A stretch of 64,000 nt of DNA from Isoptericola peretonis (GTDB taxonomy: Bacteria > Actinomycetota > Actinomycetes > Actinomycetales > Cellulomonadaceae), in assembly GCA_023241745.1 (NCBI GenBank), contig JALQCY010000004.1, positions 248,001 to 312,000 on the forward strand, written 5' to 3'. Within the stretch, counting starts at the first letter, position 1; every line of letters starts with the position of its first letter. The notes beneath the pieces were generated by a model. That model was not told where the DNA came from. It did no database searches and saw only the letters and a list, made by a program, of their open reading frames with translations. Position numbers and translations under genes: made by a program. Shown one piece after another: positions 42,478-51,433 of the stretch.

Positions 42478-43380
42478 GTGCGCACACCCGCCGTCCTCGG
42501 AGCCTCGCTCCTCCTGCTCGCCTCTCTCGCCGTCGCGTCCCCCGCCGCAGCGCTCCCGTCGTCGCACGGCCACTGGGACGGCCGCGACGACACGCGCACC
42601 GGTGCGGAGTGGGACGGCGGCTCCGGCTGGGCCGACGGCGAGCGCTACGAGTGGCCGGACGACACCCGCTCGTGGGGCGACGACGTCTGCCCCGACATGG
42701 ACGAGCCGAAGACCGACGTCCGCGGCGAGGAGCAGACCATCACCCTGTCCGCGCCCGAGGGACAGCTGATCTCGGCGTACTGCGTCAAGGCGGGCTCCGC
42801 GAAGCGCGGCGACGGCCCGAAGGTCGTCACCCTCGACGAGCCGGTGGCCGAGGTCACGATCGCCTACCCGACCGACGGCAAGTGCCGGGCGATCAGCCAC
42901 TACGCGGTCGCGTACGTGGACGCTCCGCAGCCCGAGGAGACGGCCCCGCCCGCAGACGAGGAGACGACTCCGCCCACCGACGAGGCGACGACCCCGCCGA
43001 CGGACGACGCGACGACGCCGCCCGCCGAGGAGCCGACCCCGCCCACCGACGACGCGACGACGCCGCCCGCCGAGGAGACCACCCCGCCCACGGACGAGCC
43101 GACGCAGTCCCCGTCGCCCTCCACGCTCCCCACGGCGCCGACGGACGGTGAGACGCCGGGCATGGGCGGCGCGGACTACGTGGACGACGAGCCCGAGGCC
43201 CGCGCGGACACCGCTTCCGCGAGCCTGGCCCGCAGCGGGGGCGCCGACACCGTGGCCGCGGCCCCGGAGTCGCTGCCCGTCACGGGCGCGCAGGTGCTGG
43301 GCATCGCGATGGCGGCCGTCGCCCTGATCGGGGCCGGCGTCGGCGTGACGATGTACGCCCGTCAGCGCCGCTCGGCCTGA
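42478..43380 (+). CDS. LPxTG-anchored cell-wall surface protein with Thr/Pro repeats
   Basis: 300 residues. Signal peptide (about 1-27), a small Asp/Trp-rich domain with two Cys, a Thr-Pro-Pro heptad repeat stalk (42958-43107), and a C-terminal sorting signal: LPVTG, a hydrophobic helix and RQRRSA. Sortase would link it to peptidoglycan. The GTG at 42478 was preferred over 42472 because TTTGGAG is well spaced for it. The ligand is unknown. Confidence 0.88.
   Translation: MRTPAVLGASLLLLASLAVASPAAALPSSHGHWDGRDDTRTGAEWDGGSGWADGERYEWPDDTRSWGDDVCPDMDEPKTDVRGEEQTITLSAPEGQLISAYCVKAGSAKRGDGPKVVTLDEPVAEVTIAYPTDGKCRAISHYAVAYVDAPQPEETAPPADEETTPPTDEATTPPTDDATTPPAEEPTPPTDDATTPPAEETTPPTDEPTQSPSPSTLPTAPTDGETPGMGGADYVDDEPEARADTASASLARSGGADTVAAAPESLPVTGAQVLGIAMAAVALIGAGVGVTMYARQRRSA
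42958..43107 (+). repeat. Thr-Pro-Pro heptad repeat tract
   Basis: About six imperfect 21-bp units encoding TTPPxDxA-like heptads form the wall-spanning stalk of the LPxTG protein. Copies differ at third positions and in D/E. Confidence 0.7.
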
Positions 43381-43396
43381 CTCCGAAGGCAGCTCC

Positions 43397-44956
43397 TCAG
43401 CCGTCCGTCGAGGCCGTGCCGCGCGCCTTGAGCGCGCGCACGGTCTCGACGGTGTCGGCCTCGTCGGCGGTCTTGTCGTCGCGGTAGCGCACCACCCGGG
43501 CGAACCGCAGCGCCATCCCGCCGGGGTAGCGGGTGGACCGTTGGATGCCGTCGAACGCGATCTCCACCACCTGCTCGGGGCGCACCTGGACGACGTACGA
43601 CGAGCCGTCGGCGGGGGACGTCGCGAGCTCGGTGAACCGCTCCGTCTGCCAGGCGAGCATCTGGTCGGTCATGCCCTTGAACGTCTTGCCCAGCATGACG
43701 AAGCCGCCGCCGTCGGGGTCGCGCGCGCCGAGATGGATGTTCGACAGCCAGCCCTCGCGGCGGCCGGAGCCCCACTCGACGGCCAGGACGACGAGGTCGA
43801 GCGTGTGCCGCGGCTTGACCTTGACCCAGCCTGCGCCGCGGCGCCCGGCGGCGTAGGGCGCGTCGAGGGCCTTGAGGACGAGGCCCTCCTGCCCGGCGGC
43901 GACGGTGTCGGCGAAGAACCGCTCGACCTCGCCCACGTCGGCGGAGACGAGCCGCGGCACCACCACCTCGGGCGGCAGCACCCGGTCGAGCACCTCGAGG
44001 CGCTCGGCGGCGGGGGAGTCGATGAGGTCGGTGCCGTCGTGGTGCAGCACGTCGAAGAACCGCACGCTCAGCGGCACGGCGGCGCTGCCCGTCTCGGCGT
44101 CGTGGCTGCCGGTGCGGGCGGCCGTCTCCTGGAAGGGCCGCGGGCGCCCGGCGTCGTCGAGGGCGATGGCCTCGCCGTCGAGCACCACGGTGCGCACGTC
44201 GAGCGAGCGCGCGACGGCGACCACCTCGGGGAGCCGCTCCGTGACGTCGTCGAGGGAGCGCGTGAACACGACGACCTCGTCGCCGGTGCGGTGCACCTGC
44301 ACCCGGATGCCGTCGAGCTTGGTGTCGGCGGCCACGGTCGCCCCCTCGAAGCGCTCCAGCGCAGCCGCGACGTCGGGGGCGGACGCCGCCAGCATGGGCC
44401 GCACCGGGCGACCGGGCTCGAGCCGGAAGGCCTCCAGGGCGGGCGCCCCGCCGTCGAGCGCGGCCCGCGCGATCGGCCCGGTCAGGGCACTGAACATCGC
44501 GGCGCGCCGCACGACCGGCAGCGGCACGTCGGTCGCGGCGGCGACCGCGTCGAGCACCAGCGAGTCCAGCGCCCCCTGACGCAGCTCGCCCAGCACGAGG
44601 CGGCGGACGAAGTCCTGCTCGTCGGCGGTGGCGCGTGCGAAGAGGTCGTCGACGGCGGCGCGCCGGGCGGCCTGGGAGCCCGTCCCCGCCAGGCGTTCCA
44701 GGCGCGCGAGGGCGGCGTCGACGTCGGCCGGCGCGAGCGACGGTGCGTCGGCGGACGGCGGGAGGGTGCCGAGCGTGCGCCAGCCCAGCCCGGTGCGGCG
44801 CTGCCGCGGCCGGCCCGACAGGAAGGCGGCGACGACCTCGACCTCGTCGCCCGGCTCGGCGGCCCGCAGCGCGTCGGCGAGCAGCTCGCGCTTGCGCAGC
44901 CGGGAGCGCGTCGCGGCGACGGCGGCGTGCGTGGTGACCAGGTCGGCGAGCAGCAC
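43397..44956 (-). CDS. ATP-dependent DNA ligase (LigB-like)
   Basis: 519 residues. The N-terminal DNA-binding domain (about 1-180) is followed by adenylation with the catalytic Lys213 in DTKLDGIRVQ, the motif VVLDGEAIAL, EGLVLKALDAPYAAGRR (motif IV region) and WVKVKPRHTLDLVVL (motif V), then an OB-fold C-terminus. It seals nicks, probably in repair, alongside the essential NAD-dependent ligase expected elsewhere. The GTG at 44956 matches the usual LigB start (LLADLVTTHAAVAAT); GACGAT just upstream suggests a leaderless transcript. An in-frame ATG at 45007 exists. Confidence 0.92.
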   Translation of the reverse strand: MLLADLVTTHAAVAATRSRLRKRELLADALRAAEPGDEVEVVAAFLSGRPRQRRTGLGWRTLGTLPPSADAPSLAPADVDAALARLERLAGTGSQAARRAAVDDLFARATADEQDFVRRLVLGELRQGALDSLVLDAVAAATDVPLPVVRRAAMFSALTGPIARAALDGGAPALEAFRLEPGRPVRPMLAASAPDVAAALERFEGATVAADTKLDGIRVQVHRTGDEVVVFTRSLDDVTERLPEVVAVARSLDVRTVVLDGEAIALDDAGRPRPFQETAARTGSHDAETGSAAVPLSVRFFDVLHHDGTDLIDSPAAERLEVLDRVLPPEVVVPRLVSADVGEVERFFADTVAAGQEGLVLKALDAPYAAGRRGAGWVKVKPRHTLDLVVLAVEWGSGRREGWLSNIHLGARDPDGGGFVMLGKTFKGMTDQMLAWQTERFTELATSPADGSSYVVQVRPEQVVEIAFDGIQRSTRYPGGMALRFARVVRYRDDKTADEADTVETVRALKARGTASTDG

Positions 44957-45062
44957 CCGACGATCGTCGCACCCGCCCCTGACGCCGGCAGCACGGCGGT
45001 TCGTCATGTCGCCGTGAGCCGACACCGGTGCGTCACGACGGTGGGCCTGCGACGGTAGGGAC

Positions 45063-45860
45063 GTGGGCGAGGTCGAGCTGGGGACGGTCGCGGTGCTCTC
45101 CGACGTGCACGGGGTGCTGCCCGTGCTGGAGGCGGTGCTGGCCGAGCCGGACGTGCGGGCCGCCGACGCCGTCGTCGTGACGGGCGACCACGCCGCGGGC
45201 CCGCAGCCGGTAGAGGTGCTCGACCGGCTGCGCGCGCTCGGGGACCGGGCGGTCCTCGTGCGCGGCAACGCCGACCGCGAGCTGGTCGCCCACGCGCGCG
45301 ACGGCTCCGGAGCGGTGCCCGACCCCGTCACGCCGTGGGCCGTCGCGCAGCTCCGCCCGGCGGACGTCGGGCTCCTGGCCGGGCTGCCGCACCCCGTCGA
45401 GCTGCGGGTGCGCGGGTTCGGCCGCGTGGTGGCGTGCCACGGCACCCCGCGCGACGACGAGGAGGTGGTCCTCGTCGACTCCTCGCTCGAGCGGTGGGCC
45501 GAGGTGCTGTCCGGGCTGGACGACGACGTGACCACCGTGCTGTGCGGGCACACCCACATGCCGTTCGTGCGACTGGTGGACAGGCGGCTGGTGGTGAACC
45601 CGGGCAGCGTGGGCATGCCCTACGGCCGCGCGGGGGGCTCGTGGGCGCTGCTGCGCGACGGCCAGGTCGAGCTGCGGCACACGCCCGTCGACGTCGACGC
45701 CGCGGTGGACGCCGTGGCCGCCCGGTCCGCGTACCCCGACGCCCGGGCCTGGGCGGACGAGTACCTGCGGTCGGCGGCGAGCGACGCGGACGCGCTGCGC
45801 GTCTTCGGCCCGCGGGACGGCCGCTCCCGCCGCCCCGCGAGGGATCAGAGCTCCTCGTAG
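45063..45860 (+). CDS. YfcE/MJ0936-like metallophosphoesterase
   Basis: 265 residues. Calcineurin-like metal sites: LSDVHGVL, VVTGDHAAG (GDH instead of the usual GD-x-V), RGNADRE, ACHGTP, GHTHMPF, NPGSVGMP. Likely a cytosolic phosphodiesterase; the substrate is undetermined. GTG start. Its last 16 bp overlap the convergent aldo/keto reductase gene. Confidence 0.9.
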   Translation: MGEVELGTVAVLSDVHGVLPVLEAVLAEPDVRAADAVVVTGDHAAGPQPVEVLDRLRALGDRAVLVRGNADRELVAHARDGSGAVPDPVTPWAVAQLRPADVGLLAGLPHPVELRVRGFGRVVACHGTPRDDEEVVLVDSSLERWAEVLSGLDDDVTTVLCGHTHMPFVRLVDRRLVVNPGSVGMPYGRAGGSWALLRDGQVELRHTPVDVDAAVDAVAARSAYPDARAWADEYLRSAASDADALRVFGPRDGRSRRPARDQSSS

Positions 45861-46702
45861 ACCGCCGGGTCCTGGTCGGCGGTGCGCCCGTCGGGACGCC
45901 CGAGGCCGGTGATGCGGGCCATCTCGTCGTCGGTGAGCTGGAAGGAGAACAGGTCGAGGTTGTCCGCCTGGCGCTCGGGGCTGGACGCCTTGGGGATCGG
46001 GACCACGCCGAGCTGCACGTGCCAGCGCAGGATGGCGCGGGCGGGGGAGACGCCGTGCGCGGCGGCGACCTCGACGACCACCGGGTCGGTCAGCATCGCG
46101 CTGGCGCGGCCGATCGGGCTCCACGCCTCGGTGACGATGCCCCGCTCGGCGTCGGCGGCGCGCTGGTCGGCCTGCGGGAAGTACGGGTGCAGCTCGACCT
46201 GGTTCACGACCGGCGTCACCCCCGTGGCGTCGATGACGGCGTCGAGGTGCTCCGGCAGGAAGTTGGAGACGCCGACGTGCCGGATCAGGCCCCGCTCGCG
46301 GCAGTCGACGAGCGCCTGGTAGGCCTCGACGTACTTGCCGATCCGCGGGTTGGGCCAGTGGACGAGGTACAGGTCGAGGTGGTCGAGCCCGCTGCGGTAG
46401 ACGGACTCCTCGACGGTGGCGACGGCGTCGTCGTAGCCCTGACGGCGGCCGGGCAGCTTCGACGTGACCAGCAGCTGCTCGCGCGGCACGGACGAGGCGC
46501 GGACGGCGCGCCCGACGGTGCCCTCGTTCTCGTAGCTGAAGGCGGAGTCGATCAGCCGGTAGCCGGCGTCGATCGCGCGGGCGACGGTGTCCACCCCGCC
46601 GGAGCCCTTGAGCTTGTACGTGCCGAAGCCGACGGCGGGGATCGTGGTGCCGTCCGCGGCGGCCAGGGTCGGGACGTCGGGCGTGGTGCGGTGCTCGGTC
46701 AT
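45845..46702 (-). CDS. Aldo/keto reductase
   Basis: 285 residues, TIM barrel, NADPH-dependent. The catalytic tetrad is visible: Asp and Tyr in IDSAFSYENE, Lys in VTSKLPG, His in LYLVHWPNP; the coenzyme loop is IPKASSPERQADN. It resembles 2,5-diketo-D-gluconate reductase-type enzymes. The start is ATG 46702. Confidence 0.94.
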   Translation of the reverse strand: MTEHRTTPDVPTLAAADGTTIPAVGFGTYKLKGSGGVDTVARAIDAGYRLIDSAFSYENEGTVGRAVRASSVPREQLLVTSKLPGRRQGYDDAVATVEESVYRSGLDHLDLYLVHWPNPRIGKYVEAYQALVDCRERGLIRHVGVSNFLPEHLDAVIDATGVTPVVNQVELHPYFPQADQRAADAERGIVTEAWSPIGRASAMLTDPVVVEVAAAHGVSPARAILRWHVQLGVVPIPKASSPERQADNLDLFSFQLTDDEMARITGLGRPDGRTADQDPAVYEEL

Positions 46703-46789
46703 CCCCCCATTCCACACCCGGTCGGACGGCCTGCCCGCCCCTCGAGCGCCGGGGGCGCGCGCCGCGCTCGCCGGTGCGACGATCTGGGG

Positions 46790-48070
46790 GTGCGGCCCCC
46801 GGACGGCGCGGTGCCCGGAGACGTCGACGCCCCGGCCCGGGCCGCCGCCCGGCGGCCGGAGCTCGACGCGCTGCGCCTCGCCGTCGTGCTGGGCCTGGTG
46901 CTGTTCCACTCCGCGCTCGTGTTCGACGCGAGCGACCCCGACTTCTACGTGAAGAACGAGACGACCACCGAGGTCACGACCGTCCTCGCCGGGCTCGCCG
47001 TCGTGTGGGCGATGCCGGCGCTGTTCGCCGTCTCCGGCTGGGCGGCCAGGAGGTCGCTGAGCAGGCGGTCGGCGGCCGGCTTCGCGCGCGAGCGGCTGCT
47101 GCGCCTCGGCGTCCCGCTGCTGGTGGCGACCGTGGTGCTGCTCCCGTTCCCGGTGTGGGTGCGCGAGCGCACGCGCGAGGGATCCGACCTGTCCTACGCC
47201 GAGTTCTACCCGCGGTTCTTCGACGTGCGGCTGGAGCCCGCCGAGGCGCCGTTCGTCGTGCAGGGCGACCACTTCGAGTCCGGTCACCTGTGGTTCGTGG
47301 TGCTCCTGCTCGCGTGGTCGCTGCTGCTGGCGCTCGCGGCCGCCGTCGCGCCGCGGCTGACGGCGCCACGGGCGTTCGACGGCGTGGGGCGGGCGGCGGC
47401 ACGACGGCGGGGCGTCGTCCTGCTGCCGGCCGTCGCGATGGCGGCGGCGTGCGTGCCCGGCCTGGAGCAGGACTACGCGGGCTGGCCGCGCTGGGCGTAC
47501 CTGGCCTTCTTCCTCGGCGGTGCGCTCCTGGCCGGCGACGAGCGGCTCCGGGCGGCCCTGCGCCGCGACGCGCCGCTCGCCGGCGTGATCGGCGGGGCGA
47601 TCTTCGCCGGCGGGCTGGCCGCCTTCCTCGTCGCGGACGCCGCCGGCGCCGACGCGTTCACCGCCGCGGACGCCGCGTCCGTCATCTTCCGGGTGCTGTT
47701 CGGCGCGGCGGGCTGGCTGTTCGTCGTCGCGATCCTCGGCGGTCTCGACCGGTGGGCGCTCCGCCGCTCGTCGGCCGGGGCGGGGCGCCAGGGGGAGCCC
47801 GCCCCTGGGCGCGGCGCCCGGGCGTACGCCTACCTGCTCGTGGCGGGCATGCCGCTGTACGTGCTGCACCAGCCGGTGGTCGTGGGCGTCGCCGCGCTGG
47901 TGGTGCCGTGGCGGGCCCCCGTCGTCGTGGAGCTCGCGGTGGTGGTCGTCGCGTCCGCGGCCGTGCTGCTGGTCGTGTACGACCTCGGCGTGCGACGGTG
48001 GCGCCTCACGCGGTGGGCGTTCGGCGTGCGCGGACCGTCGGCCCCCGGAGGCGTGCCGTCGTCACCGTGA
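46790..48070 (+). CDS. Acyltransferase family 3 membrane protein
   Basis: 426 residues with about ten hydrophobic helices. The first has the conserved ELDALRLAVVLGLVLFHSAL with the catalytic-type His of acyltransferase-3 proteins, then AMPALFAVSGWAARRSL. These transfer acyl groups to extracellular polymers or glycans; the substrate is unknown. The GTG at 46790 follows a GACGAT -10-like element. Confidence 0.85.
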   Translation: MRPPDGAVPGDVDAPARAAARRPELDALRLAVVLGLVLFHSALVFDASDPDFYVKNETTTEVTTVLAGLAVVWAMPALFAVSGWAARRSLSRRSAAGFARERLLRLGVPLLVATVVLLPFPVWVRERTREGSDLSYAEFYPRFFDVRLEPAEAPFVVQGDHFESGHLWFVVLLLAWSLLLALAAAVAPRLTAPRAFDGVGRAAARRRGVVLLPAVAMAAACVPGLEQDYAGWPRWAYLAFFLGGALLAGDERLRAALRRDAPLAGVIGGAIFAGGLAAFLVADAAGADAFTAADAASVIFRVLFGAAGWLFVVAILGGLDRWALRRSSAGAGRQGEPAPGRGARAYAYLLVAGMPLYVLHQPVVVGVAALVVPWRAPVVVELAVVVVASAAVLLVVYDLGVRRWRLTRWAFGVRGPSAPGGVPSSP

Positions 48071-48748
48071 GCGCGCGTGACGAGGAGCCTCCACCGCGCG
48101 ACGGGTGATCACCGCGTGGACGACGTACCAGGCGAGCGCGACGACGGCCAGCACGATCACGACGGACTGGTAGCGGCCGATCACGCCCTCGACGGCGTGC
48201 CACTGCTCGCCCAGCACGTACCCGACGAGCACGAGCGCGGTGTTCCAGATCGCGCTGCCGATCGCCGTCAGCGTCAGGAACCGGCCCAGGTGCATCCGTT
48301 CGACGCCGGCGGGCACCGAGATCAGGCTCCGCACGATCGGGATCAGCCGCCCGAGCAGGACGGCGCGCGCGCCGTGGCGTGCGAACCACGCCTCGGCCGC
48401 GCCGAGGTCCTCGACGCGCACCAGGGGCATGCGCTCCACGAGGCGGTACAGGCGCTCCCTCCCGACGGCGGCGCCGACGAGGTAGAGCGCCAGCGCCCCG
48501 ACGACCGAGCCCGCGGTGGTCCACAGGACCACCGACAGGAGGCCGAGGTCGCCCTGGCTCGCGGTGAACCCGGCGAGCGGCAGGATCACCTCGCTGGGGA
48601 CGGGTGGGAAGAGGTTCTCGAAGGCGACCGCGAGCCCCGCGCCCGGGGCCCCGAGGGTCTCCATGAGGCCCACGGCCCAGTCCGTGAGGCGGGTGATGAT
48701 GCCGGGCTCGGCGGTGCTGGCCGCCGCCGTCAGGGGTGCTGTGCTCAT
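48062..48748 (-). CDS. DedA/SNARE-associated family membrane protein
   Basis: 228 residues. Conserved DedA motifs FENLFPPVPSEVILPLAGF and RLIPIVRSLISVPAG, with SAIWNTALVLVGYVLG, five to six helices. The family includes lipid-carrier (undecaprenyl-phosphate/phospholipid) flippases. It overlaps the end of the convergent acyltransferase by 9 bp. Confidence 0.92.
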   Translation of the reverse strand: MSTAPLTAAASTAEPGIITRLTDWAVGLMETLGAPGAGLAVAFENLFPPVPSEVILPLAGFTASQGDLGLLSVVLWTTAGSVVGALALYLVGAAVGRERLYRLVERMPLVRVEDLGAAEAWFARHGARAVLLGRLIPIVRSLISVPAGVERMHLGRFLTLTAIGSAIWNTALVLVGYVLGEQWHAVEGVIGRYQSVVIVLAVVALAWYVVHAVITRRAVEAPRHARSR

Positions 48749-48879
48749 GCCGTCGACGCTAGGGACGGCGAGGCGGTGGCCACATCGCGGCTTCGCGCAC
48801 GGATCGCGACGGAGAACCGCAGGTCAGGGGTGTGGTTCACCGCAGTACGGCGCGCGACGCGCGTGGCTAGGGTGGGCGC

Positions 48880-50010
48880 GTGGCCATCCCCAGCTCCGCC
48901 GCCCGCGCGACGTTCGGGGTCGTGCTGGGCGCCTTTCTCGTCCCGCTCGACGGCGCCGCACTGGTGGCCGCCGGCCCGTGGCGCGACCGCGTGCTCGGCG
49001 CCGCGGTCCGGGTGCACGAGCGACGCCTCGAGCGGTGGCTCGACCGGCCGGCCCGTGCCGTCGGTCGCCCGGACCGCAGGGCCCGCTACCTCGCGGTGCG
49101 CCTGGTGGTCGGGCTCACCAGCCTCGGGGTGGTGCTGCTCCTCGCCTACGGGGTGCTCGCCGCCGCGCTCATGATCGCGTCGTGGGCGTTCGACGCCCGG
49201 GTGCCCGCCCTGTCGAACGACGAGGGTGAGCCCACCACCGGGCTGACGATCCTGTCCGCCGCGGTGCCGGGGGTGCTGCTGCTCTACCTGGCCGTCATGG
49301 GGCTGATCGGCGCGGCCGCGCTCGAGCGGGCCGCGGCGGCCCGCTACCTGGGGACCGACGACCGGGCGGAGCTGGTGTCGCGCATCGAGTCGCTCGTCGC
49401 GTCGCGCGCCGGCATCGTCGCCGCCGTGGAGGCCGAGCGACGGCGGGTCGAGCGGGACCTGCACGACGGCGCCCAGCAGCACGTCGTCGCGCTCGGCATG
49501 CTCGTCGACCGCAGCCGCCGGGCCACCGACGACGCCGCCCGCGACGCCCTGCTCGCGCAGGCGGCGGACGAGACGGAACGCCTGCTCACGGCCGTGCGCG
49601 ACGTCGCGTGGAGCGTGCACCCGACGGCCCTGGACACCCAGGGGCTGCGCCCGGTGCTGGGTCGGCTGGCGGCGCGAGCCGCACCCCCTGCCCGGCTGGA
49701 CTTCCGCCTCGCGGGCCGGCTGGCGCCGACGGTCGAGGCCTGCGCGTACTACGTCGTCGCCGAGGCCCTCACGAACGTCTCGAAGCACGCCCGCGCCGCA
49801 CGGGTCGACGTCGTCGTGGAACCGGCCGGCGGAGCGACCGAGGCCGTGTCCGTGACCGTCCGGGACGACGGCGTCGGTGGGGCCGGGACCGGGACGGGCC
49901 GCGGCCTCGCCGGCCTGGCGGCCCGCGTCGGCGCGCTGGGCGGCACGGTCGAGGTGCAGAGCCCGACGGGCGGCCCGACGACGGTACGGGCGGTGCTGCC
50001 GTGCGCGTGA
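48880..50010 (+). CDS. NarL-type sensor histidine kinase
   Basis: 376 residues. Two to three N-terminal hydrophobic segments, then a HisKA_3 dimerisation box with phospho-His in RVERDLHDGAQQHVVALGM, and an ATPase domain (AEALTNVSKHARAARV, DDGVGGAG, GLAGLAARVGALGG). It phosphorylates the response regulator that overlaps its 3' end by 10 bp. The signal is unknown; the extracytoplasmic loop is short. Confidence 0.92.
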   Translation: MAIPSSAARATFGVVLGAFLVPLDGAALVAAGPWRDRVLGAAVRVHERRLERWLDRPARAVGRPDRRARYLAVRLVVGLTSLGVVLLLAYGVLAAALMIASWAFDARVPALSNDEGEPTTGLTILSAAVPGVLLLYLAVMGLIGAAALERAAAARYLGTDDRAELVSRIESLVASRAGIVAAVEAERRRVERDLHDGAQQHVVALGMLVDRSRRATDDAARDALLAQAADETERLLTAVRDVAWSVHPTALDTQGLRPVLGRLAARAAPPARLDFRLAGRLAPTVEACAYYVVAEALTNVSKHARAARVDVVVEPAGGATEAVSVTVRDDGVGGAGTGTGRGLAGLAARVGALGGTVEVQSPTGGPTTVRAVLPCA

Positions 50011-50648
50011 TGATCGCCGAGGACTCCGCCCTGCTGCGCGAGGGCCTGCGCGCCCTCCTGGTCGACGAGGGCGTCGACGTGGACGCCGCGGTGGGCGACG
50101 CGGACGAGCTCCTCGCGCTCCTGGGCCGACGTCCGTCGCCGGACGTCGTGGTCGTGGACGTGCGGATGCCGCCCACGCACACCGACGAGGGTCTCCGGGC
50201 CGCCGTCGAGATCCGCCGCCGCTGGCCCGCCGTGGGGGTTCTCGTGCTGTCCCAGTACGTCGAGGGGCAGGCGGCGCGCGAGCTCGTGACGGGCGAGGGA
50301 GCGGGAGTCGGCTACCTGCTCAAGGACCGGGTCATGCGGGTGTCCGAGCTGCTCGACGCGCTGCACCGGGTGGCCCGCGGCGACTTCGTGGTCGACCCGG
50401 AGGTGGTGCGGCAGCTGTTCGCCGACACCCCGCGGGCCGACCCGCTGGCCCGCCTCACCCCGCGCGAGCGGGACGTGCTCGGCCTCATGGCGGAGGGCAG
50501 GACGAACGCCGGGGTGGCGTCCGCCCTGCACCTGTCGCAGTCCGCCGTGGAGAAGCACGGCAACGCCATCTTCACCAAGCTGGGCCTCGACGCGTCCGAC
50601 GGCTACAGCCGCCGGGTGCTCGCCGTCCTGCAGTTCCTGCAGGGGTGA
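50001..50648 (+). CDS. NarL/FixJ-family response regulator
   Basis: 215 residues. Receiver domain: acidic pair IAEDSALLREG, phospho-Asp in VVVDVRMPP, conserved Lys in YLLKDRV; C-terminal LuxR HTH (LTPRERDVLGLMAEGRTNAGVASALHLSQSAVEKH in part). The GTG at 50001 is inside the kinase gene, indicating translational coupling. Confidence 0.94.
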   Translation: MRVMIAEDSALLREGLRALLVDEGVDVDAAVGDADELLALLGRRPSPDVVVVDVRMPPTHTDEGLRAAVEIRRRWPAVGVLVLSQYVEGQAARELVTGEGAGVGYLLKDRVMRVSELLDALHRVARGDFVVDPEVVRQLFADTPRADPLARLTPRERDVLGLMAEGRTNAGVASALHLSQSAVEKHGNAIFTKLGLDASDGYSRRVLAVLQFLQG

Positions 50649-50660
50649 GGCCGTGCCGCG

Positions 50661-51335
50661 CTACGCGGCGTCGGGGTAGGGCACCCCCGTGGTCGCGTGG
50701 CAGCGGTAGCCGTTCGGGTTCTTCTCCAGGTACTCCTGGTGGTAGTCCTCGGCGTAGTAGAACGGGCCGGCCTCGCCGGCCGGGCGCAGCTCCGTGGTGA
50801 TGGGGTCGTAGCCCTTCGCCGCGAGCACCTCCGAGTACCGCTCCGCGGTCTCGCGCACCGCCTTCTCCTGCTCCGGCGTCGTCCAGTACACGGCGGACCG
50901 GTACTGGGTGCCGACGTCGTTGCCCTGCCGGAACCCCTGGGTCGGGTCGTGCCGCTCCCAGAAGATCTTGAGCAGCTCCGCCTCGGAGACCTTCGCCGGG
51001 TCGTACGCCACCAGCGTCGTCTCCGTGTGCCCGGTGCGTGCCGAGCACACCTCCTCGTACGTCGGGTTCGGCGTCGTGCCGCCCATGTAGCCGACGGCGG
51101 TGCTCACCACGCCCGGCACCTGCCAGAAGATCTCCTCGGCGCCCCAGAAACAGCCCATCGCCAGATACAGCACCCGCGTGCCCTCGGGCCACGGCCCGGT
51201 CAGGGACGTGCCGAGCACCGTGTGCGGCCGGGCGGCGGGCAGGACGGGCGACTCGCGCCCGGGCAGCGCGTCCTCCGGCGCCACCATCGTCGTCCGGCCG
51301 GAACGGCCGAGCAGCTGGTCGAAGATCGAGTTCAT
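50661..51335 (-). CDS. msrA: Peptide-methionine (S)-S-oxide reductase
   Basis: 224 residues, long MsrA form with an N-terminal extension (about 1-50). The catalytic Cys is in [29 protein letters not shown] and GHTE follow; a C-terminal Cys in [10 protein letters not shown] can act as resolving residue. It repairs oxidised methionines. A strong GGAGGT ribosome site precedes the ATG. An ECF sigma-type promoter and a 5' hairpin lie upstream, indicating oxidative-stress induction. Confidence 0.95.
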   Translation of the reverse strand: MNSIFDQLLGRSGRTTMVAPEDALPGRESPVLPAARPHTVLGTSLTGPWPEGTRVLYLAMGCFWGAEEIFWQVPGVVSTAVGYMGGTTPNPTYEEVCSARTGHTETTLVAYDPAKVSEAELLKIFWERHDPTQGFRQGNDVGTQYRSAVYWTTPEQEKAVRETAERYSEVLAAKGYDPITTELRPAGEAGPFYYAEDYHQEYLEKNPNGYRCHATTGVPYPDAA

Positions 51336-51360
51336 CGTGTTACCTCCATTGACCCGCGTG

Positions 51361-51382
51361 GTCGGGACGCTTCGGTCCCGAC
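51361..51382 (-). other. Hairpin at the predicted 5' end of the msrA mRNA
   Basis: GTCGGGAC (51361-51368) and GTCCCGAC (51375-51382) form a perfect 8-bp stem with a 6-nt loop. It begins where the predicted ECF-type promoter would start the transcript, and may stabilise the message. Confidence 0.5.
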
Positions 51383-51388
51383 AGGCGC

Positions 51389-51414
51389 AACGACGGCGGG
51401 CGCACGGGTGTTCC
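51389..51414 (-). promoter_or_regulatory. ECF sigma-type promoter (sigma-R/sigma-H-like) of msrA
   Basis: Read on the minus strand: GGAACA (51414-51409), 16 nt, CGTT (51392-51389). It fits the GGAAYA-N16-CGTT pattern of SigH/SigR. It is identical in spacing to the element before the Bax-inhibitor gene. Confidence 0.7.
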
Positions 51415-51433
51415 ACTGCGCTACGGTCCCGAC

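Noticed and set aside
39217..42900. Single minus-strand open frame of 1227 codons
   Set aside because: Only the downstream 429 codons (from GTG 40506) encode a protein family; the rest runs antisense to the Rdx, LysR-type and LPxTG genes.
42958..43107. CRISPR or satellite array
   Set aside because: The repeats are in frame within a surface protein, contiguous and without spacers.
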